Shown here: piece by piece, positions 8,875 through 18,949 of the stretch
Layout: every line of letters starts with the position of its first letter
Numbering within the stretch: position 1 is the stretch's first letter
Assembly: GCA_016790285.1 (NCBI GenBank)
Contig: JAEUPJ010000006.1
Coordinates: 1-64,000, forward strand
Source of the DNA: Roseateles sp.
Lineage (GTDB): Bacteria > Pseudomonadota > Gammaproteobacteria > Burkholderiales > Burkholderiaceae_C
Reading direction: 5' to 3'
DNA: 64,000 bases
The notes under the pieces: model-generated
What the model saw: only the letters and a program-made list of their open reading frames with translations
Database searches by the model: none
What the model was told of the DNA's origin: nothing
Program-made: the position numbers and the translations under genes

Positions 8875-9514
8875 GGCGAAGGGCGTCCAGCCGGTCCACG
8901 TGCTGCAGGGCCGCCACGGCGCGGATGTCCTCGCCGTGGTTGTAGCCATAGGTCACCAGCACCACGGGGCAGCCCGCGCCGCGGGCCGCCTCGGCGTCGT
9001 TGCGCGAGTCGCCCACCATCCAGGTCGTTGACGGGCGCGTGCCCAGCGCTTCGCAGGTGCGCAGCAGTGGCAGCGGGTCGGGCTTCTTGCGCGGGAAGTC
9101 GTCGCCGCCGAACACGTGGCGGAAGTAGCCGTCCAGCCCCTTGCGCCGCAGCAGCTCGCGCGCCGGCGCGGCGGGCTTGTTGGTGAGCACGGCCAGCGGC
9201 AGGCCCAGCGCGCGCAGGGCCTCCAGCCCTTCCACCACGCCTGGGTACACAGCCGCATGCGCGCCGTTCACCTCGGCGTAGTGCGCCTGGTAGAGCGTCC
9301 AGGCATGGTCGAACAGGCCCGGCTTGGCGCCGACATGCGCCAGGGTCTGGCGCACCAGGTGCTCGCCGCCGCGGCCGATGGTGTGCTCGACGAAGTCCCG
9401 GCCCACCGCCGGCAGGCCGAGGTCGGCCAGCGTCAGGCCCAGCACCGCGACGAAGTCGCCGAGGGTGTCGACCAGGGTGCCGTCGAGGTCGAGGATGCAG
9501 GCTTGCGGCGTCAT
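8852..9514 (-). CDS. gph: Phosphoglycolate phosphatase (HAD hydrolase)
   Basis: A 220-aa HAD-superfamily phosphatase that removes phosphate from 2-phosphoglycolate. The four motifs are visible: [12 protein letters not shown] (nucleophile and acid), LAVLTNKP (motif II threonine), the lysine in [11 protein letters not shown] (motif III) and [16 protein letters not shown] (motif IV). Its ATG overlaps the alaC stop by 4 bases. In many betaproteobacteria gph sits next to rpe and trpE; here rpe is about 8 kb away, so that cluster has been broken up. Confidence 0.9.
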   Translation of the reverse strand: MTPQACILDLDGTLVDTLGDFVAVLGLTLADLGLPAVGRDFVEHTIGRGGEHLVRQTLAHVGAKPGLFDHAWTLYQAHYAEVNGAHAAVYPGVVEGLEALRALGLPLAVLTNKPAAPARELLRRKGLDGYFRHVFGGDDFPRKKPDPLPLLRTCEALGTRPSTTWMVGDSRNDAEAARGAGCPVVLVTYGYNHGEDIRAVAALQHVDRLDALRLSGATRA

Positions 9515-10731
9515 GCCTTGAGCACCCCGTCGGCCTTGAACATCGCCTTGATGCCCCGCACCGCCTGGCGGATGCGGTTCTCGTTCTCGATGAGGGCGAA
9601 GCGCACATGGCCGTCGCCGTGATCGCCGAAGCCGATGCCGGGCGACACGCAGACCTTGGCCTTCTCCAGCAGCTGGCGCGCGAACTCCAGCGAGCCGAGC
9701 TCGCGGTAGGGCTCAGGGATGCGCGCCCAGATGTACATGCTGGCCTTGGGGCAGTCCACCGCCCAGCCCGCTTCGGTGAGGCCCTTGTAGAGCACGTCGC
9801 GGCGGCGCTGGTAGCTCGCGGCGATGTCCTTCACGCACTGCTGGTCGCCTTCGAGCGCGGCAATCGCGGCCACCTGCAGCGGCGTGAAGGTGCCGTAGTC
9901 GTGGTAGCTCTTGATGCGCGCGAGCGCGGCGACGAGGTCGGGGTTGCCCACCATGAAGCCCACGCGCCAGCCGGCCATGTTGTAGCTCTTGCTGAGGGTG
10001 AAGAACTCCACCGCCACGTCCTTGGCGCCGGGCACCTGCATGATGGACGGCGCCTCGAAGCCGTCGAAGACGATGTCGGCATAGGCCAGGTCGTGCACGA
10101 CGAGGATGTCGTGCTTCTTGGCCAGCGCCACCACGCGTTCGAAGAAGCTCAGCTCCACGCACTGTGCCGTCGGGTTGGACGGGAAGCCGAACACCATCAT
10201 CTTGGGCTTGGGGTAGCTGCCGCGGATGGTCTTCTCCAGCTCGGCGAAGAAGTCCACCTCGCTGCTGACCGGAATGGCGCGGATGTCCGCCCCGGCGATG
10301 ACGGCGCCATAGATGTGGATGGGGTAGCTCGGGTCGGGCACGAGCACGGTGTCGCCGCGGTCCAGCGTGGCGAGCATCAGGTGCGCCAGGCCTTCCTTGG
10401 AGCCGATGGTGACGATGGCCTCGGTGTCGGGGTTGATATCCACCCCGTAGCGGCGCTGGTACCAGTGCGCGATGGCGCGGCGCAGGCGCGGGATGCCCTT
10501 GCTGGCGGAGTAGCCGTGGGTGTCGGGGCGCTGGGCGACCTCGGCGAGCTTGGCGACGATGTGCGCCGGCGTGGCCCCGTCGGGGTTGCCCATGCTCATG
10601 TCGATGATGTCTTCCCCGCGGCGGCGGGCGGCCAGCTTGAGCTCGGCCGTGATGTTGAAGACGTAGGGAGGGAGGCGATCGATGCGCGCGAAACGGCGCT
10701 TGCCGCCCGAGGCGGAAGACGAAGAGGTCAT
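9511..10731 (-). CDS. alaC: Alanine/glutamate-pyruvate aminotransferase, AlaC type
   Basis: A 406-aa fold-type-I PLP aminotransferase. Diagnostic stretches are [14 protein letters not shown] at the N-terminus, [42 protein letters not shown], and [18 protein letters not shown] with the Schiff-base lysine. The whole protein reads like E. coli AlaC, which makes alanine from pyruvate with glutamate. The start [10 protein letters not shown] gives a short serine-rich lead before the domain. The stop overlaps gph. It diverges from psuK across about 100 bases. The usual downstream partners hom and thrC of other betaproteobacteria are absent here. Confidence 0.92.
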   Translation of the reverse strand: MTSSSSASGGKRRFARIDRLPPYVFNITAELKLAARRRGEDIIDMSMGNPDGATPAHIVAKLAEVAQRPDTHGYSASKGIPRLRRAIAHWYQRRYGVDINPDTEAIVTIGSKEGLAHLMLATLDRGDTVLVPDPSYPIHIYGAVIAGADIRAIPVSSEVDFFAELEKTIRGSYPKPKMMVFGFPSNPTAQCVELSFFERVVALAKKHDILVVHDLAYADIVFDGFEAPSIMQVPGAKDVAVEFFTLSKSYNMAGWRVGFMVGNPDLVAALARIKSYHDYGTFTPLQVAAIAALEGDQQCVKDIAASYQRRRDVLYKGLTEAGWAVDCPKASMYIWARIPEPYRELGSLEFARQLLEKAKVCVSPGIGFGDHGDGHVRFALIENENRIRQAVRGIKAMFKADGVLKA

Positions 10732-10817
10732 TGGCAGTGAAACGTGAGCGCCCGGAACCGTCCGAGCGACGTGGGCGGCGTGGCGCCGCGCCGGGGCCGA
10801 CTCTAGCGCACCCTTCC

Positions 10818-10823
10818 TAGAAT
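10818..10823 (+). promoter_or_regulatory. -10 element of psuK (predicted)
   Basis: TAGAAT (5 of 6 matches to TATAAT) ends 7 nt before the psuK ATG. The transcript would start at or next to the ATG unless the start codon is wrong. The same hexamer sits at the same distance before rpe and tetR. Confidence 0.45.
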
Positions 10824-10830
10824 CGGGGGG

Positions 10831-11739
10831 ATGAACTCCTCTGCCGCCCCCATCGTCTGCGTCGGCGGCCTCAACATCGACCGCAAGCTCAAGCTGCTCG
10901 CGCACGCGCTGTCCGGTTCGTCCAACCCCTGCGAATCCCACGAGACGCCCGGTGGCGTCGTGCGCAACGTCGCCGAGAACCTGGCGCGGCTCGGCCTGCC
11001 GGTGGCGCTGGTGGCCGCCGTGGGCGACGACGCGGGCGGGCGCATGCTGCTGGAGCAGGCCGCCGCGGTCGGCATGGACACGCGCGCCGTCATCCGGCTG
11101 CGCCGCCATGCCAGCGACAGCTACACCGCCGTGCTCGCGCCCGACGGCAGCCTGACGCTCGGGCTGGCGGCCATGCCGCTGGTCGAGAGCCTGAACCCCT
11201 GGGCGCTGGAGGCCAGCAAGGCGCTGCGCGCCAGCGCAGCCCTCGTCGTGGCGGATGGCAACCTGCCGACCGACGCCTGGCCGCTGCTGCTGGCCGAAGC
11301 GCGCGCCAACGCCATCCCGCTCGTGGGGGTGGCCGTGTCCGAGGCCAAGATGGAGCGCCTGCCCGATCGCCTGGACGGGCTGCACCTGCTCGTCATGAAC
11401 GCGGGTGAACTCGCCACCGTGGCGGCCGACCCGAACGATGCCTTCGACGCGTTGCACGCCCGTGGTGTGGGCTGCGTGGTCGTGTCCAAGGGCGCCGAGG
11501 GCCTGCTGCTGAGCACGCCCGGCCGTGCCCCGCGCCACTGGCCGGCCCCGCCGGTGGAGGTGGTGGACGTGACCGGCGCGGGCGATGCGCTGTCGGCCGG
11601 CGTGTGCGCCTCGCTGCTGCGCGCGCCCGATGACTTCGACGCCGCGGCCCGGCTGGGCCTGGACCTGGCAGCCCTGACGCTGCAGACCGAGGACAGCGTC
11701 CACCCCGAACTCACCCCTGATTTCCTGCTGAACCGATGA
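10831..11739 (+). CDS. psuK: PfkB-family pseudouridine kinase
   Basis: A 302-aa ribokinase/PfkB sugar kinase. The N-terminal signature is [13 protein letters not shown] with [15 protein letters not shown]; the C-terminal signature [13 protein letters not shown] holds the catalytic aspartate and anion hole. Assignment to pseudouridine rests on the 4-base ATGA overlap with psuG, whose enzyme uses the 5'-phosphate product. Together they recycle pseudouridine to uracil and ribose 5-phosphate. A G-rich run just before the ATG could act as a ribosome site. Confidence 0.9.
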   Translation: MNSSAAPIVCVGGLNIDRKLKLLAHALSGSSNPCESHETPGGVVRNVAENLARLGLPVALVAAVGDDAGGRMLLEQAAAVGMDTRAVIRLRRHASDSYTAVLAPDGSLTLGLAAMPLVESLNPWALEASKALRASAALVVADGNLPTDAWPLLLAEARANAIPLVGVAVSEAKMERLPDRLDGLHLLVMNAGELATVAADPNDAFDALHARGVGCVVVSKGAEGLLLSTPGRAPRHWPAPPVEVVDVTGAGDALSAGVCASLLRAPDDFDAAARLGLDLAALTLQTEDSVHPELTPDFLLNR

Positions 11740-12644
11740 ACGACTTCATTCAACTCTCGCCCGAAGTGGCCGCCGCCCGTGAACAGGGCCGCCCCGTCGT
11801 GGCCCTCGAATCGACCATCATTGCCCACGGCATGCCCTGGCCCCAGAACCTGGAGACGGCCCGCCAGGTCGAGGACGTCATCCGCATCGAGGGCGCCGTG
11901 CCGGCCACCATCGCCGTCATCGGCGGGCGCATCCGCGTGGGCCTCACCGACGACGAGCTGCAGCAGCTCGCCCAGGCCCCCGACGCCATGAAGCTGAGCC
12001 GCCGCGACCTGCCCTATGCCATCGCCACCGGCCGGCTCGGCGCCACCACCGTGGCCGCCACCATGATCTGCGCCCACCTGGCCGGCATCGAGGTGTTCGT
12101 GACGGGCGGCATCGGCGGCGTGCATCGCGGCGGGCACGAGAGCTTCGACATCTCGGCCGACCTGCAGGAGCTCGCGCGCACGCCGGTGGCGGTCGTCTGC
12201 GCCGGGGCCAAGTCCATCCTGGACCTCGGCCTGACGCTGGAGTACCTGGAGACGCATGGCGTGCCGGTGCTGTCGGTCGGGCAGGACAACTTCGCGGCCT
12301 TCTTCACGCCGGACAGCGGCCTGAAGGCGGACTTCCGCATGGATGACGCCCAGACGCAGGCGCGCTTCATCCGCGCGAAGTGGGCGCTCGGCCTGTCGGG
12401 CGGCGTGGTCGTGAGCAACCCGGTGCCGGCGGCGCAGGCCATGCCGCGCGAGGAGATCGACGCCATCACGGCGCAGGCCCTCGCCGAAGCCGAAGGCCAA
12501 GGCATCACGGGCAAGGCCATCACGCCCTTCCTGCTGGGTCGCATCAAGGCCCTCACCGGTGGCCGCAGCCTCGCCACCAACATCGCCCTGGTCAAGCACA
12601 ACGCGGTGGTGGGCGCGCGGCTGGCGCGCGCGCTGCAGAAGTAA
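11736..12644 (+). CDS. psuG: Pseudouridine-5'-phosphate glycosidase
   Basis: A 302-aa enzyme that splits the C-C bond of pseudouridine 5'-phosphate to uracil and ribose 5-phosphate. Recognisable are [21 protein letters not shown] at the start, the catalytic-lysine region [27 protein letters not shown] and the late [20 protein letters not shown]. Length is normal for the family. It overlaps psuK by 4 bases and is followed by 108 bases before the efflux genes. No permease for pseudouridine is adjacent. Confidence 0.95.
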   Translation: MNDFIQLSPEVAAAREQGRPVVALESTIIAHGMPWPQNLETARQVEDVIRIEGAVPATIAVIGGRIRVGLTDDELQQLAQAPDAMKLSRRDLPYAIATGRLGATTVAATMICAHLAGIEVFVTGGIGGVHRGGHESFDISADLQELARTPVAVVCAGAKSILDLGLTLEYLETHGVPVLSVGQDNFAAFFTPDSGLKADFRMDDAQTQARFIRAKWALGLSGGVVVSNPVPAAQAMPREEIDAITAQALAEAEGQGITGKAITPFLLGRIKALTGGRSLATNIALVKHNAVVGARLARALQK

Positions 12645-12752
12645 GTCCGGAATTCGCATTTGGCGGGCGGCCCTCAGCAACCTCCGAGAAAAACTCGGCG
12701 GTTAAGCTGATACGTTTTTTCAGTCAACCCCCATTACTTTCGGCAGGCCTGC
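12645..12752. other. Intergenic region psuG-RND operon
   Basis: It contains a short hairpin CCGAG-AAAAA-CTCGG (about 12687-12701) followed 16 bases later by a run of six T (TACGTTTTTTCAG). The distance is too long for a classical terminator, but it may still end psuG transcription. The promoter of the efflux operon must lie here or inside psuG; I cannot pick out its hexamers with confidence. Confidence 0.35.
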
Positions 12753-13973
12753 ATGCGCGCGACCTCTCCCTGGATTCCTTGCGGCCTCGTGCTGACCGCG
12801 CTGACCGTGTTGGCCGGGTGCGGCGGCAAGGACAAGGCCGGCGCACCGGCCGCGGCTGCCTCGGGGCCCGCCGCTGCGGCCAGCGCGCCACCGCAGAACG
12901 TGGGTGTCGTCAAGGTGCGCCAGGCCGACGTGCCCATCACGGTGGAAGCCAGCGGCACCGTCACCGCGCTGCAGAGCGTGGACCTGCGCGCGCAGACCAC
13001 CAGCACCGTCGCGCAGGTGTTCGTGAAGGACGGGCAGAACGTGAAGAAGGGCGAGCTGCTCTTTCGCTTCGACGACCGCGCCGACCGCGCCGCGCTCGAC
13101 AAGGCCCGCGCCCAGCTCGCGCGCGACCGCGCCAGCCTCGCCGACCTGGAGCGCCAGCTCAACCGCGCCAAGGAACTGAAGGCGCAGAACTTCATCGCGC
13201 AAAACGCCGTCGACACCGCGCAGGCCAACTTCGAGGGCGCCCAGGCCCTGGTGCGCAGCGACGAGGCCGCCGTGCAGGCCGCGCAGGTCAGCGCCAGCTA
13301 CAACGAGCTGCGCGCACCCATCAGCGGGCGCGTGGGCATCGTGAGCGTCTACCCCGGCAGCCTCGTGCAGGCCAATGCCACCGCACTGCCGCTGGTCAAC
13401 ATCGCGCAGCTCGACCCCATCGGCATCACGTTCACCGTGCCCGAGACCCAGCTCGGCTCGCTGCTGGCCGCCACGCGTGCGGGCGAGCTCGACGTCGAGG
13501 CCCTGCCGCCGCCCGGCTCGCCCAAGGGCGCGCCGTCCATCAAGGGGCGGGTGTCGGCCGTGGACAACCTCGTGGACTCCTCCACCGGCACCATCCGCGT
13601 CAAGGCCGAGTTCGACAACCAGGCCCGCACGCTGTGGCCGGGTCAGTACCTGCGGGTGCGCGTGACGCTGCGCACGCTCAAGGGCGTGACCGTGGTGCCC
13701 CAGGCCGCGATCATCATGCGCGGCAACGACCGCTCGGTCTACGTCGTGGGCCCGGACAACACCGCCAAGCTCGTGCCGGTGCAGGTGCGCCAGGCCATGG
13801 GCGAGCAGGCCGTGGTGGAGGGCCTGGACGCGACAGCGCAGGTCGTCATGGAAGGCAAGCAGAACCTGCGGCCGGGCACGCCGCTGCGGGTGCAGCCCAG
13901 CGGCAGCGCAGCCGCCTCGGCGCCAGGCGCCGCCTCCGGCGCCTCGGCCGCAGCTTCGGGCGCCGGCAAATGA
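12753..13973 (+). CDS. RND efflux periplasmic adaptor (membrane fusion) lipoprotein
   Basis: A 406-aa HlyD/AcrA-type adaptor. It starts with a lipoprotein signal whose lipobox is LAGC (Cys about 23), then an Ala-rich linker, a biotinyl-lipoyl half (GTVTALQSVDLRAQ), a coiled-coil hairpin (about 100-190), the second lipoyl half (LRAPISGRVGIVSVYPG) and beta-barrel and membrane-proximal domains with VTVVPQAAIIMRGN. The Ala/Ser-rich tail is low complexity. It overlaps the pump gene by 4 bases (ATGA). It resembles MdtA/MuxA-type adaptors; substrate is unknown. Confidence 0.92.
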   Translation: MRATSPWIPCGLVLTALTVLAGCGGKDKAGAPAAAASGPAAAASAPPQNVGVVKVRQADVPITVEASGTVTALQSVDLRAQTTSTVAQVFVKDGQNVKKGELLFRFDDRADRAALDKARAQLARDRASLADLERQLNRAKELKAQNFIAQNAVDTAQANFEGAQALVRSDEAAVQAAQVSASYNELRAPISGRVGIVSVYPGSLVQANATALPLVNIAQLDPIGITFTVPETQLGSLLAATRAGELDVEALPPPGSPKGAPSIKGRVSAVDNLVDSSTGTIRVKAEFDNQARTLWPGQYLRVRVTLRTLKGVTVVPQAAIIMRGNDRSVYVVGPDNTAKLVPVQVRQAMGEQAVVEGLDATAQVVMEGKQNLRPGTPLRVQPSGSAAASAPGAASGASAAASGAGK

Positions 13974-16900
13974 GGTTGACGGAAGCCTTCATCCGGCGGC
14001 CGGTCATGACCGTGCTGTTGAACCTGTCGCTGGTCATCGCCGGCCTGGCCGCCTGGAGCCGCATCCCGGTGGCGGCGCTGCCGTCCTACAACACGCCCGT
14101 CATCAACGTGGGCGCATCGCTGCCGGGCGCTGCGCCGGAGACGATGGCCTCGTCGGTGGCGCTGCCGCTGGAGAAGCAGTTCTCCACGATCGCCGGCCTG
14201 CAGACGATCTCGTCGACCAACACGCTGGGCAACACCTCCATCACGCTGGAGTTCGACCCGTCGCGCAACATCGACGCCGCGGCGGTGGACGTGCAGGCGG
14301 CGCTGTTCCGCTCGCTGCGCGCCCTGCCGGCGGAGATGACCTCGCCGCCGAACTACCGCAAGGTCAACCCGGCCGACGCGCCGGTGCTGCTGGTGGCGCT
14401 GACCTCGCCGTCCATCGACCTGACCGAACTCAACGACTACGCGGAGAACCTGCTGTCGCCGGGGCTGTCCACCATCGACGGTGTGGCGCAGGTGTCCATC
14501 TACGGCCAGAAGCGCTACGCGGTGCGCATCAAGGTGCGCACCGACCTGCTCAACCAGCGCAACATCACGCTGGACGAACTGCAGGCGGCGGTGAAGGCGG
14601 CCAATGCCAACACGCCGGTCGGCGTGCTCGACGGCTCGCGGCAGACGCTCACCATCCAGGCCAACCGCCAGCTCAAGAACGCCGCCGAGTTCGGCCGCAT
14701 CGTCGTGGCCTCGCGCAACGGGGCGCCCGTGATGCTGCGCGACGTGGCCGAGGTGCAGGACAGCGTCGAGACGAGCAAGACCTACTCGACCTACAACGGC
14801 GAGCGCTCCATCGTGCTGGCCATCCAGCGCCAGCCCGACGCCAACACGGTGCAGGTCGTCGACAAGGTCAAGGCGCTGCTGCCTCGCTATGCCGAGCAGA
14901 TGCCCGCGTCCATCAAGATGGAGACGCTCAACGACCGCTCGGTGTCCATCCGCGAGTCGCTGCACGACGTCTACGTCACGCTCGCGCTGACCGTGGGGCT
15001 GGTGGTGCTCGTCATCTTCATCTTCCTGCGCCGCGCGGTGGCCACGCTCATCCCGACGGCCTCGCTGCCGATCTCGCTGATCGGCGCGCTCACGCTGCTC
15101 TACGCGCTGGGCTACAGCCTGGACAACATCTCGCTGCTGGGCATCACGCTGGCCGTGGGCCTCGTGGTGGACGACGCCATCGTGATGCTCGAGAACATCG
15201 TGCGCCACGTGGAAGACGGCATGAAGCCCTTCGACGCGGCCGTGCGCGGCGCGCGCGAGATGGCCTTCACCATTCTGTCGATCTCCGTGTCGCTGGTGGC
15301 GGTGCTCATCCCGATCTTCTTCATGCCGGGCGTCATCGGCCTGCTCTTCCACGAGTTCGCCGTGGTGGTGGGGCTGTCCATCCTGGTGTCGGCCGTCGTG
15401 TCGCTCACGCTGGTGCCGATGCTGTGCAGCCGGCTGCTCAAGGCTGATGAGCACCACGAAGACGGGCCGCTGGGGCGCCTGTTCGAGCGCGGCTTCACGG
15501 CCACGCTGAACGCCTACACCCGCACGCTCGACCTGGCCCTGCGCCATCGCGTCTGGGTGCTCGGCGTGGCGGTGCTGAGCTTTGTCGCCACGGTGTGGTT
15601 CTACACCAGCATCCCCAAGGGCTTCTTCCCGGAAGAGGACATCGGCCAGATCCAGGCCAGCACCGAATCGGCCGAGGACACGTCGTTCGCCGCGATGACG
15701 CTGCTGCAGGACCGTGTGGCGGCCATCGTGCGCAACGACCCCAACGTGCTGGCGCTGAGCTCGGCCGTGGGCGGCGGGCCTTCGGGCAGCGCCTCCAACA
15801 CGGGCCGCATGTTCATCAACCTCAAGCCCCGCGGCGACCGCGAGCCCATGCCCAAGGTGCTGGAGGGCCTGCGCAAGAAGCTGCGCGCGGTGCCGGGCAT
15901 CCAGGTCTACCTGCGCCCGGTGCAGAACCTGCAGCTCGGCGGTCGCCAGAGCAAGAGCCGCTACCAGTACACGCTGCAGTCGGTGTCGGCCGGCGAGCTC
16001 AACTCCTGGGCCGTGAAGCTGCAGGAGAAGCTGCGCAGCGACGAGCGCTTCCGCGACGTCACGAGCGACTCGCAGCTGCGCGGCCTGCAGGCCAGCCTCG
16101 TCATCGACCGCGAGCGCGCCGCGCTGCTGGGCGTGCAGATGCAGGACCTGCGCAATGCGCTGTACGGCGCCTTCGGCGAGCGCCAGGTGTCGAGCATCTA
16201 CGCGGAGAGCAACACCTACCAGGTCATCATGGAGGCGGGCGACAACGACCGCAGCAGCGAGCTGGCGTTCGACAAGATCTACCTGCGCGGCAAGAACGGC
16301 GCGCAGGTGCCGCTGACGGCCTTTGCCACCGTGCAGCGCACGCTCGGCCCCACGGCCGTCAACCACCAGGGCCAGCTGCAGGCCATCACGATCAGCTTCA
16401 ACCTCGCCCCCGGCGTGCCGCTGGGCGATGCGACCCAGCAGATCACCGCCTTCACGCAGGAGATCAAGCTGCCGTCCAGCGTCATCACGAGCTATGGCGG
16501 CGATGCGGCCGTGTTCCAGGACTCGCAGGGGGGCCAGCTGCTGCTCATCGGCCTGGCGGTGGCCGTGATCTACGTGCTGCTGGGCGTGCTCTACGAGAGC
16601 TACATCCACCCGCTGACCATCCTGGCGGGCTTGCCCTCGGCGGCCGTGGGGGCGCTCATCACGCTGCAGCTCTTCGGCATGGAGCTGACCATCATCGCCA
16701 CCATCGGCATCGTGATGCTGATCGGCATCGTGAAGAAGAACGCGATCATGATGATCGACTTCGCGCTGGACGTGCAGCGCAGCCAGGGCCTGGCCCCGAG
16801 CGAAGCCATCCGGCAGGCCTGCATCCTGCGCTTCCGGCCGATCATGATGACGACGCTGGCCGCGCTGATGGGCGCGCTGCCCATCGCGCTCGGGCTGGGT

Positions 16901-17071
16901 GCCGGCGCCGAGCTGCGCCAGCCGCTGGGCCTGGCGGTGGTGGGTGGCCTGATCCTGTCGCAGGCGGTGACGCTCTACATCACGCCGGTCATCTACCTGG
17001 CGCTGGACCGCTTCAGCGGCACGGGGCCGGACACGCGCGACGTGGCCGACTACGCCAGCAAGGCGGCCTGA
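13970..17071 (+). CDS. RND efflux permease (HAE1/MdtB-MuxB-like)
   Basis: A 1033-aa inner-membrane proton-driven pump with the usual 12 helices. It begins RLTEAFIRRPVMTVLLNLS, typical of the family; the first periplasmic loop has SSTNTLGNTSITLEFD. TM4 carries GITLAVGLVVDDAIVMLENI with the two proton-relay aspartates, and the second half has GIVKKNAIMMIDFAL. The start was set at the ATG overlapping the adaptor stop; the open frame upstream is a shadow. No outer-membrane channel gene follows, so it must borrow one encoded elsewhere. The stop touches the stop of the phosphatase gene on the other strand. Confidence 0.95.
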   Translation: MRLTEAFIRRPVMTVLLNLSLVIAGLAAWSRIPVAALPSYNTPVINVGASLPGAAPETMASSVALPLEKQFSTIAGLQTISSTNTLGNTSITLEFDPSRNIDAAAVDVQAALFRSLRALPAEMTSPPNYRKVNPADAPVLLVALTSPSIDLTELNDYAENLLSPGLSTIDGVAQVSIYGQKRYAVRIKVRTDLLNQRNITLDELQAAVKAANANTPVGVLDGSRQTLTIQANRQLKNAAEFGRIVVASRNGAPVMLRDVAEVQDSVETSKTYSTYNGERSIVLAIQRQPDANTVQVVDKVKALLPRYAEQMPASIKMETLNDRSVSIRESLHDVYVTLALTVGLVVLVIFIFLRRAVATLIPTASLPISLIGALTLLYALGYSLDNISLLGITLAVGLVVDDAIVMLENIVRHVEDGMKPFDAAVRGAREMAFTILSISVSLVAVLIPIFFMPGVIGLLFHEFAVVVGLSILVSAVVSLTLVPMLCSRLLKADEHHEDGPLGRLFERGFTATLNAYTRTLDLALRHRVWVLGVAVLSFVATVWFYTSIPKGFFPEEDIGQIQASTESAEDTSFAAMTLLQDRVAAIVRNDPNVLALSSAVGGGPSGSASNTGRMFINLKPRGDREPMPKVLEGLRKKLRAVPGIQVYLRPVQNLQLGGRQSKSRYQYTLQSVSAGELNSWAVKLQEKLRSDERFRDVTSDSQLRGLQASLVIDRERAALLGVQMQDLRNALYGAFGERQVSSIYAESNTYQVIMEAGDNDRSSELAFDKIYLRGKNGAQVPLTAFATVQRTLGPTAVNHQGQLQAITISFNLAPGVPLGDATQQITAFTQEIKLPSSVITSYGGDAAVFQDSQGGQLLLIGLAVAVIYVLLGVLYESYIHPLTILAGLPSAAVGALITLQLFGMELTIIATIGIVMLIGIVKKNAIMMIDFALDVQRSQGLAPSEAIRQACILRFRPIMMTTLAALMGALPIALGLGAGAELRQPLGLAVVGGLILSQAVTLYITPVIYLALDRFSGTGPDTRDVADYASKAA

Positions 17072-17545
17072 TCAGGCGAACTTCAAACGACCCTCGCGGC
17101 TCTCGGTGAGCAGCCGCTGGGCCGCGCGCTCGATCATGCCGATGACGGCGTCGAAGCCGGCCACCGGGCCGAAGTAGGGGTCGGGGATGTCCTGGCCGGC
17201 CATCTCGGGTAGGAAGTCGGTCAGCAGGACGATGCGGGCCTGGTGCTCGGGCGCGGCCTTCTTGCGCAGCGCCTCGATGTGCTCCGACTCCATCGCCAGC
17301 ACGAGGTCGTACTGGCCGAGCTGCTCGGGGTCGACGCGGCGCGAGCGCCACTTGCGGTCCAGGCTGTACTTGTGGCGGGCCAGCGCCGCGGCGGCGCGGG
17401 CGTCCACGGGGCCGCCGCGCGGGTCGGCGTGCACGCCCGCGGAGCTGATGGACTTGAACACGTCACCGAGCCGCGACTTGAAGATGGCCTCGGCCATCGG
17501 CGAGCGGCAGATGTTGGCGGTGCAGACGAGCAGAACGGAGGACAT
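17072..17545 (-). CDS. Low-molecular-weight protein-tyrosine phosphatase
   Basis: A 157-aa phosphatase. The P-loop CTANICRS fits C-X5-R and lies at residues about 8-15; the general-acid aspartate is in IPDPYFGP. Length is normal. Members either dephosphorylate bacterial tyrosine kinases in polysaccharide export or are related to arsenate reductases; no kinase or polysaccharide gene is adjacent, so the substrate is open. It lies 5 bases after rpe on the same strand and is probably co-transcribed with it. Confidence 0.92.
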   Translation of the reverse strand: MSSVLLVCTANICRSPMAEAIFKSRLGDVFKSISSAGVHADPRGGPVDARAAAALARHKYSLDRKWRSRRVDPEQLGQYDLVLAMESEHIEALRKKAAPEHQARIVLLTDFLPEMAGQDIPDPYFGPVAGFDAVIGMIERAAQRLLTESREGRLKFA

Positions 17546-17550
17546 GCGGG

Positions 17551-18240
17551 TCAGGCCTTGCTGAGTTCGGCGCGCATCGCGTCGATGACGGCCCGGTAGT
17601 CGGGCTTGCCGAAGATGGCCGAGCCGGCCACGAACGTGTCGGCGCCAGCGGCTGCGATCTCGCGGATGTTGTCCACCTTCACGCCGCCATCGATCTCCAG
17701 GCGGATGTCGCGGCCGCTCCTGTCGATGATCTCGCGGGCCTTCTGAAGCTTTTTCAGCGCTGCCGGGATGAAGCTCTGCCCGCCGAAGCCGGGGTTCACG
17801 CTCATCAGCAGCACCATGTCGACCTTGTCGATGACCCACTCCAGCACGTCCAGCGACGTGGCCGGGTTGAACACCAGGCCGGCCTGCTTGCCTTCGGCCT
17901 TGATGAGCTGCAGCGTGCGGTCCACGTGGGCGCTGGCCTCGGGGTGGAAGGTGACCATGTCCGCGCCCGCGCGGCAGAACGCCTGCGCGAGGCTGTCCAC
18001 GGGCTGCACCATCAGGTGCACGTCGATGACGGCGGGCGTGCCGTCGGGCTTCAGCGCGTGCTTGCGCAGCGCCTCGCACACCATCGGTCCGAAGGTCAGG
18101 TTGGGCACGTAATGGTTGTCCATCACGTCGAAGTGGATCCAGTCGGCGCCGGCCGCCAGGACGTTGCGGACCTCCTCGCCCAGGCGGGCGAAATCGGCAG
18201 ACAGGAGGCTGGGGGCGATGCGGTAGTCAGGGGCGGGCAT
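17551..18240 (-). CDS. rpe: Ribulose-phosphate 3-epimerase
   Basis: A 229-aa TIM-barrel metalloenzyme that interconverts ribulose 5-phosphate and xylulose 5-phosphate. Motifs are [36 protein letters not shown] (metal-binding H and D), [22 protein letters not shown] and [11 protein letters not shown]. On the minus strand TAGAAT ends 7 nt before the ATG, so the mRNA may have almost no leader. It is followed closely by the tyrosine phosphatase gene. Confidence 0.96.
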   Translation of the reverse strand: MPAPDYRIAPSLLSADFARLGEEVRNVLAAGADWIHFDVMDNHYVPNLTFGPMVCEALRKHALKPDGTPAVIDVHLMVQPVDSLAQAFCRAGADMVTFHPEASAHVDRTLQLIKAEGKQAGLVFNPATSLDVLEWVIDKVDMVLLMSVNPGFGGQSFIPAALKKLQKAREIIDRSGRDIRLEIDGGVKVDNIREIAAAGADTFVAGSAIFGKPDYRAVIDAMRAELSKA

Positions 18241-18247
18241 GCCCCGA

Positions 18248-18253
18248 ATTCTA
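18248..18253 (-). promoter_or_regulatory. -10 element of rpe (predicted)
   Basis: Minus-strand TAGAAT with 7 nt to the rpe ATG, the same arrangement as at psuK. No convincing -35 hexamer is seen upstream. Confidence 0.4.
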
Positions 18254-18260
18254 GGAGGGC

Positions 18261-18866
18261 CTACGCGCCCAGCCCCCTGAAGCAGCTCGTCACGAGCCAG
18301 TCCACGATCTGCGCGTCGCTGTGGGCGCCGCTGGCGCGCATGACGCCCAGCACCGGGTCACAGGCGCGGGCGAAGAGCGTGTAGAGCACCAGCTCGGGCG
18401 GCAGCGCCGGATCCAAATGACCCTGGCCCTGCGCCTGCACGATCCAGGCGCCGAGTTCGTCGGAGAGCTGCATGAGCCGGTCCATGTAGGCCTTGTCGGC
18501 CACCAGGGTCGCGCGCAACGTGGAGTTCTGCGAGGGCAGGGCGGGCATCTCCCCGGCGATCTGCTGCTCGTAGGCCCAGCGTGCCACGGCCTTCAGGCGG
18601 CCGAGGGCGTCCAGGTCCAGGCTGCGCAGGCGCGCCAGTTCTTCCAGCGTGCGGTCCAGCACCCGCACCATGGCCGCAGCGGCCAGTTCTTCCTTGGACG
18701 TGAAGTGCTTGTACAGGCTCGCCTTGGCGATGCCCACGTCGGCCACCACCTCGTCCACCGTCATGGCCTCGAAGCCCTTCTCGGCCAGCAGGCGGTTGAC
18801 GGACGCCACGATGGCGTCCTCGCGGGCTTGCAGGAACTGCTCTCTGAAACGGGGGCGTGCTGACAT
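18261..18866 (-). CDS. TetR/AcrR-family regulator
   Basis: A 201-aa regulator. The N-terminal helix-turn-helix is clear: [43 protein letters not shown], residues about 18-62, with the YKHF signature. The rest is the variable ligand-binding and dimerisation domain. It diverges from the first fasciclin gene, and a perfect 16-bp palindrome sits in that promoter, so it most likely represses the fasciclin genes; it may also regulate itself. The ligand is unknown. Confidence 0.92.
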   Translation of the reverse strand: MSARPRFREQFLQAREDAIVASVNRLLAEKGFEAMTVDEVVADVGIAKASLYKHFTSKEELAAAAMVRVLDRTLEELARLRSLDLDALGRLKAVARWAYEQQIAGEMPALPSQNSTLRATLVADKAYMDRLMQLSDELGAWIVQAQGQGHLDPALPPELVLYTLFARACDPVLGVMRASGAHSDAQIVDWLVTSCFRGLGA

Positions 18867-18872
18867 GGCGCG

Positions 18873-18878
18873 ATTCTA
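18873..18878 (-). promoter_or_regulatory. -10 element of tetR (predicted)
   Basis: Minus-strand TAGAAT with 6 nt to the tetR ATG; third instance of this spacing in the window. Confidence 0.4.
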
Positions 18879-18949
18879 GGGCGGGCAGTCATGTTGTGCA
18901 CTTCATAGTCCCTTTTGAAAACGGATGTTTCAGGAAATAGACCATACGG

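Noticed and set aside
13739-16609. Very long open frame on the minus strand opposite the RND pump
   Set aside because: Its translation is His-, Arg-, Gly- and Ala-rich without any domain, as expected for the antisense of a GC-rich gene; the plus-strand frame is a full RND permease.
17066-17077. Palindrome GCCTGATCAGGC as an operator
   Set aside because: It spans the touching stop codons of two convergent genes, and no promoter is near; probably chance.
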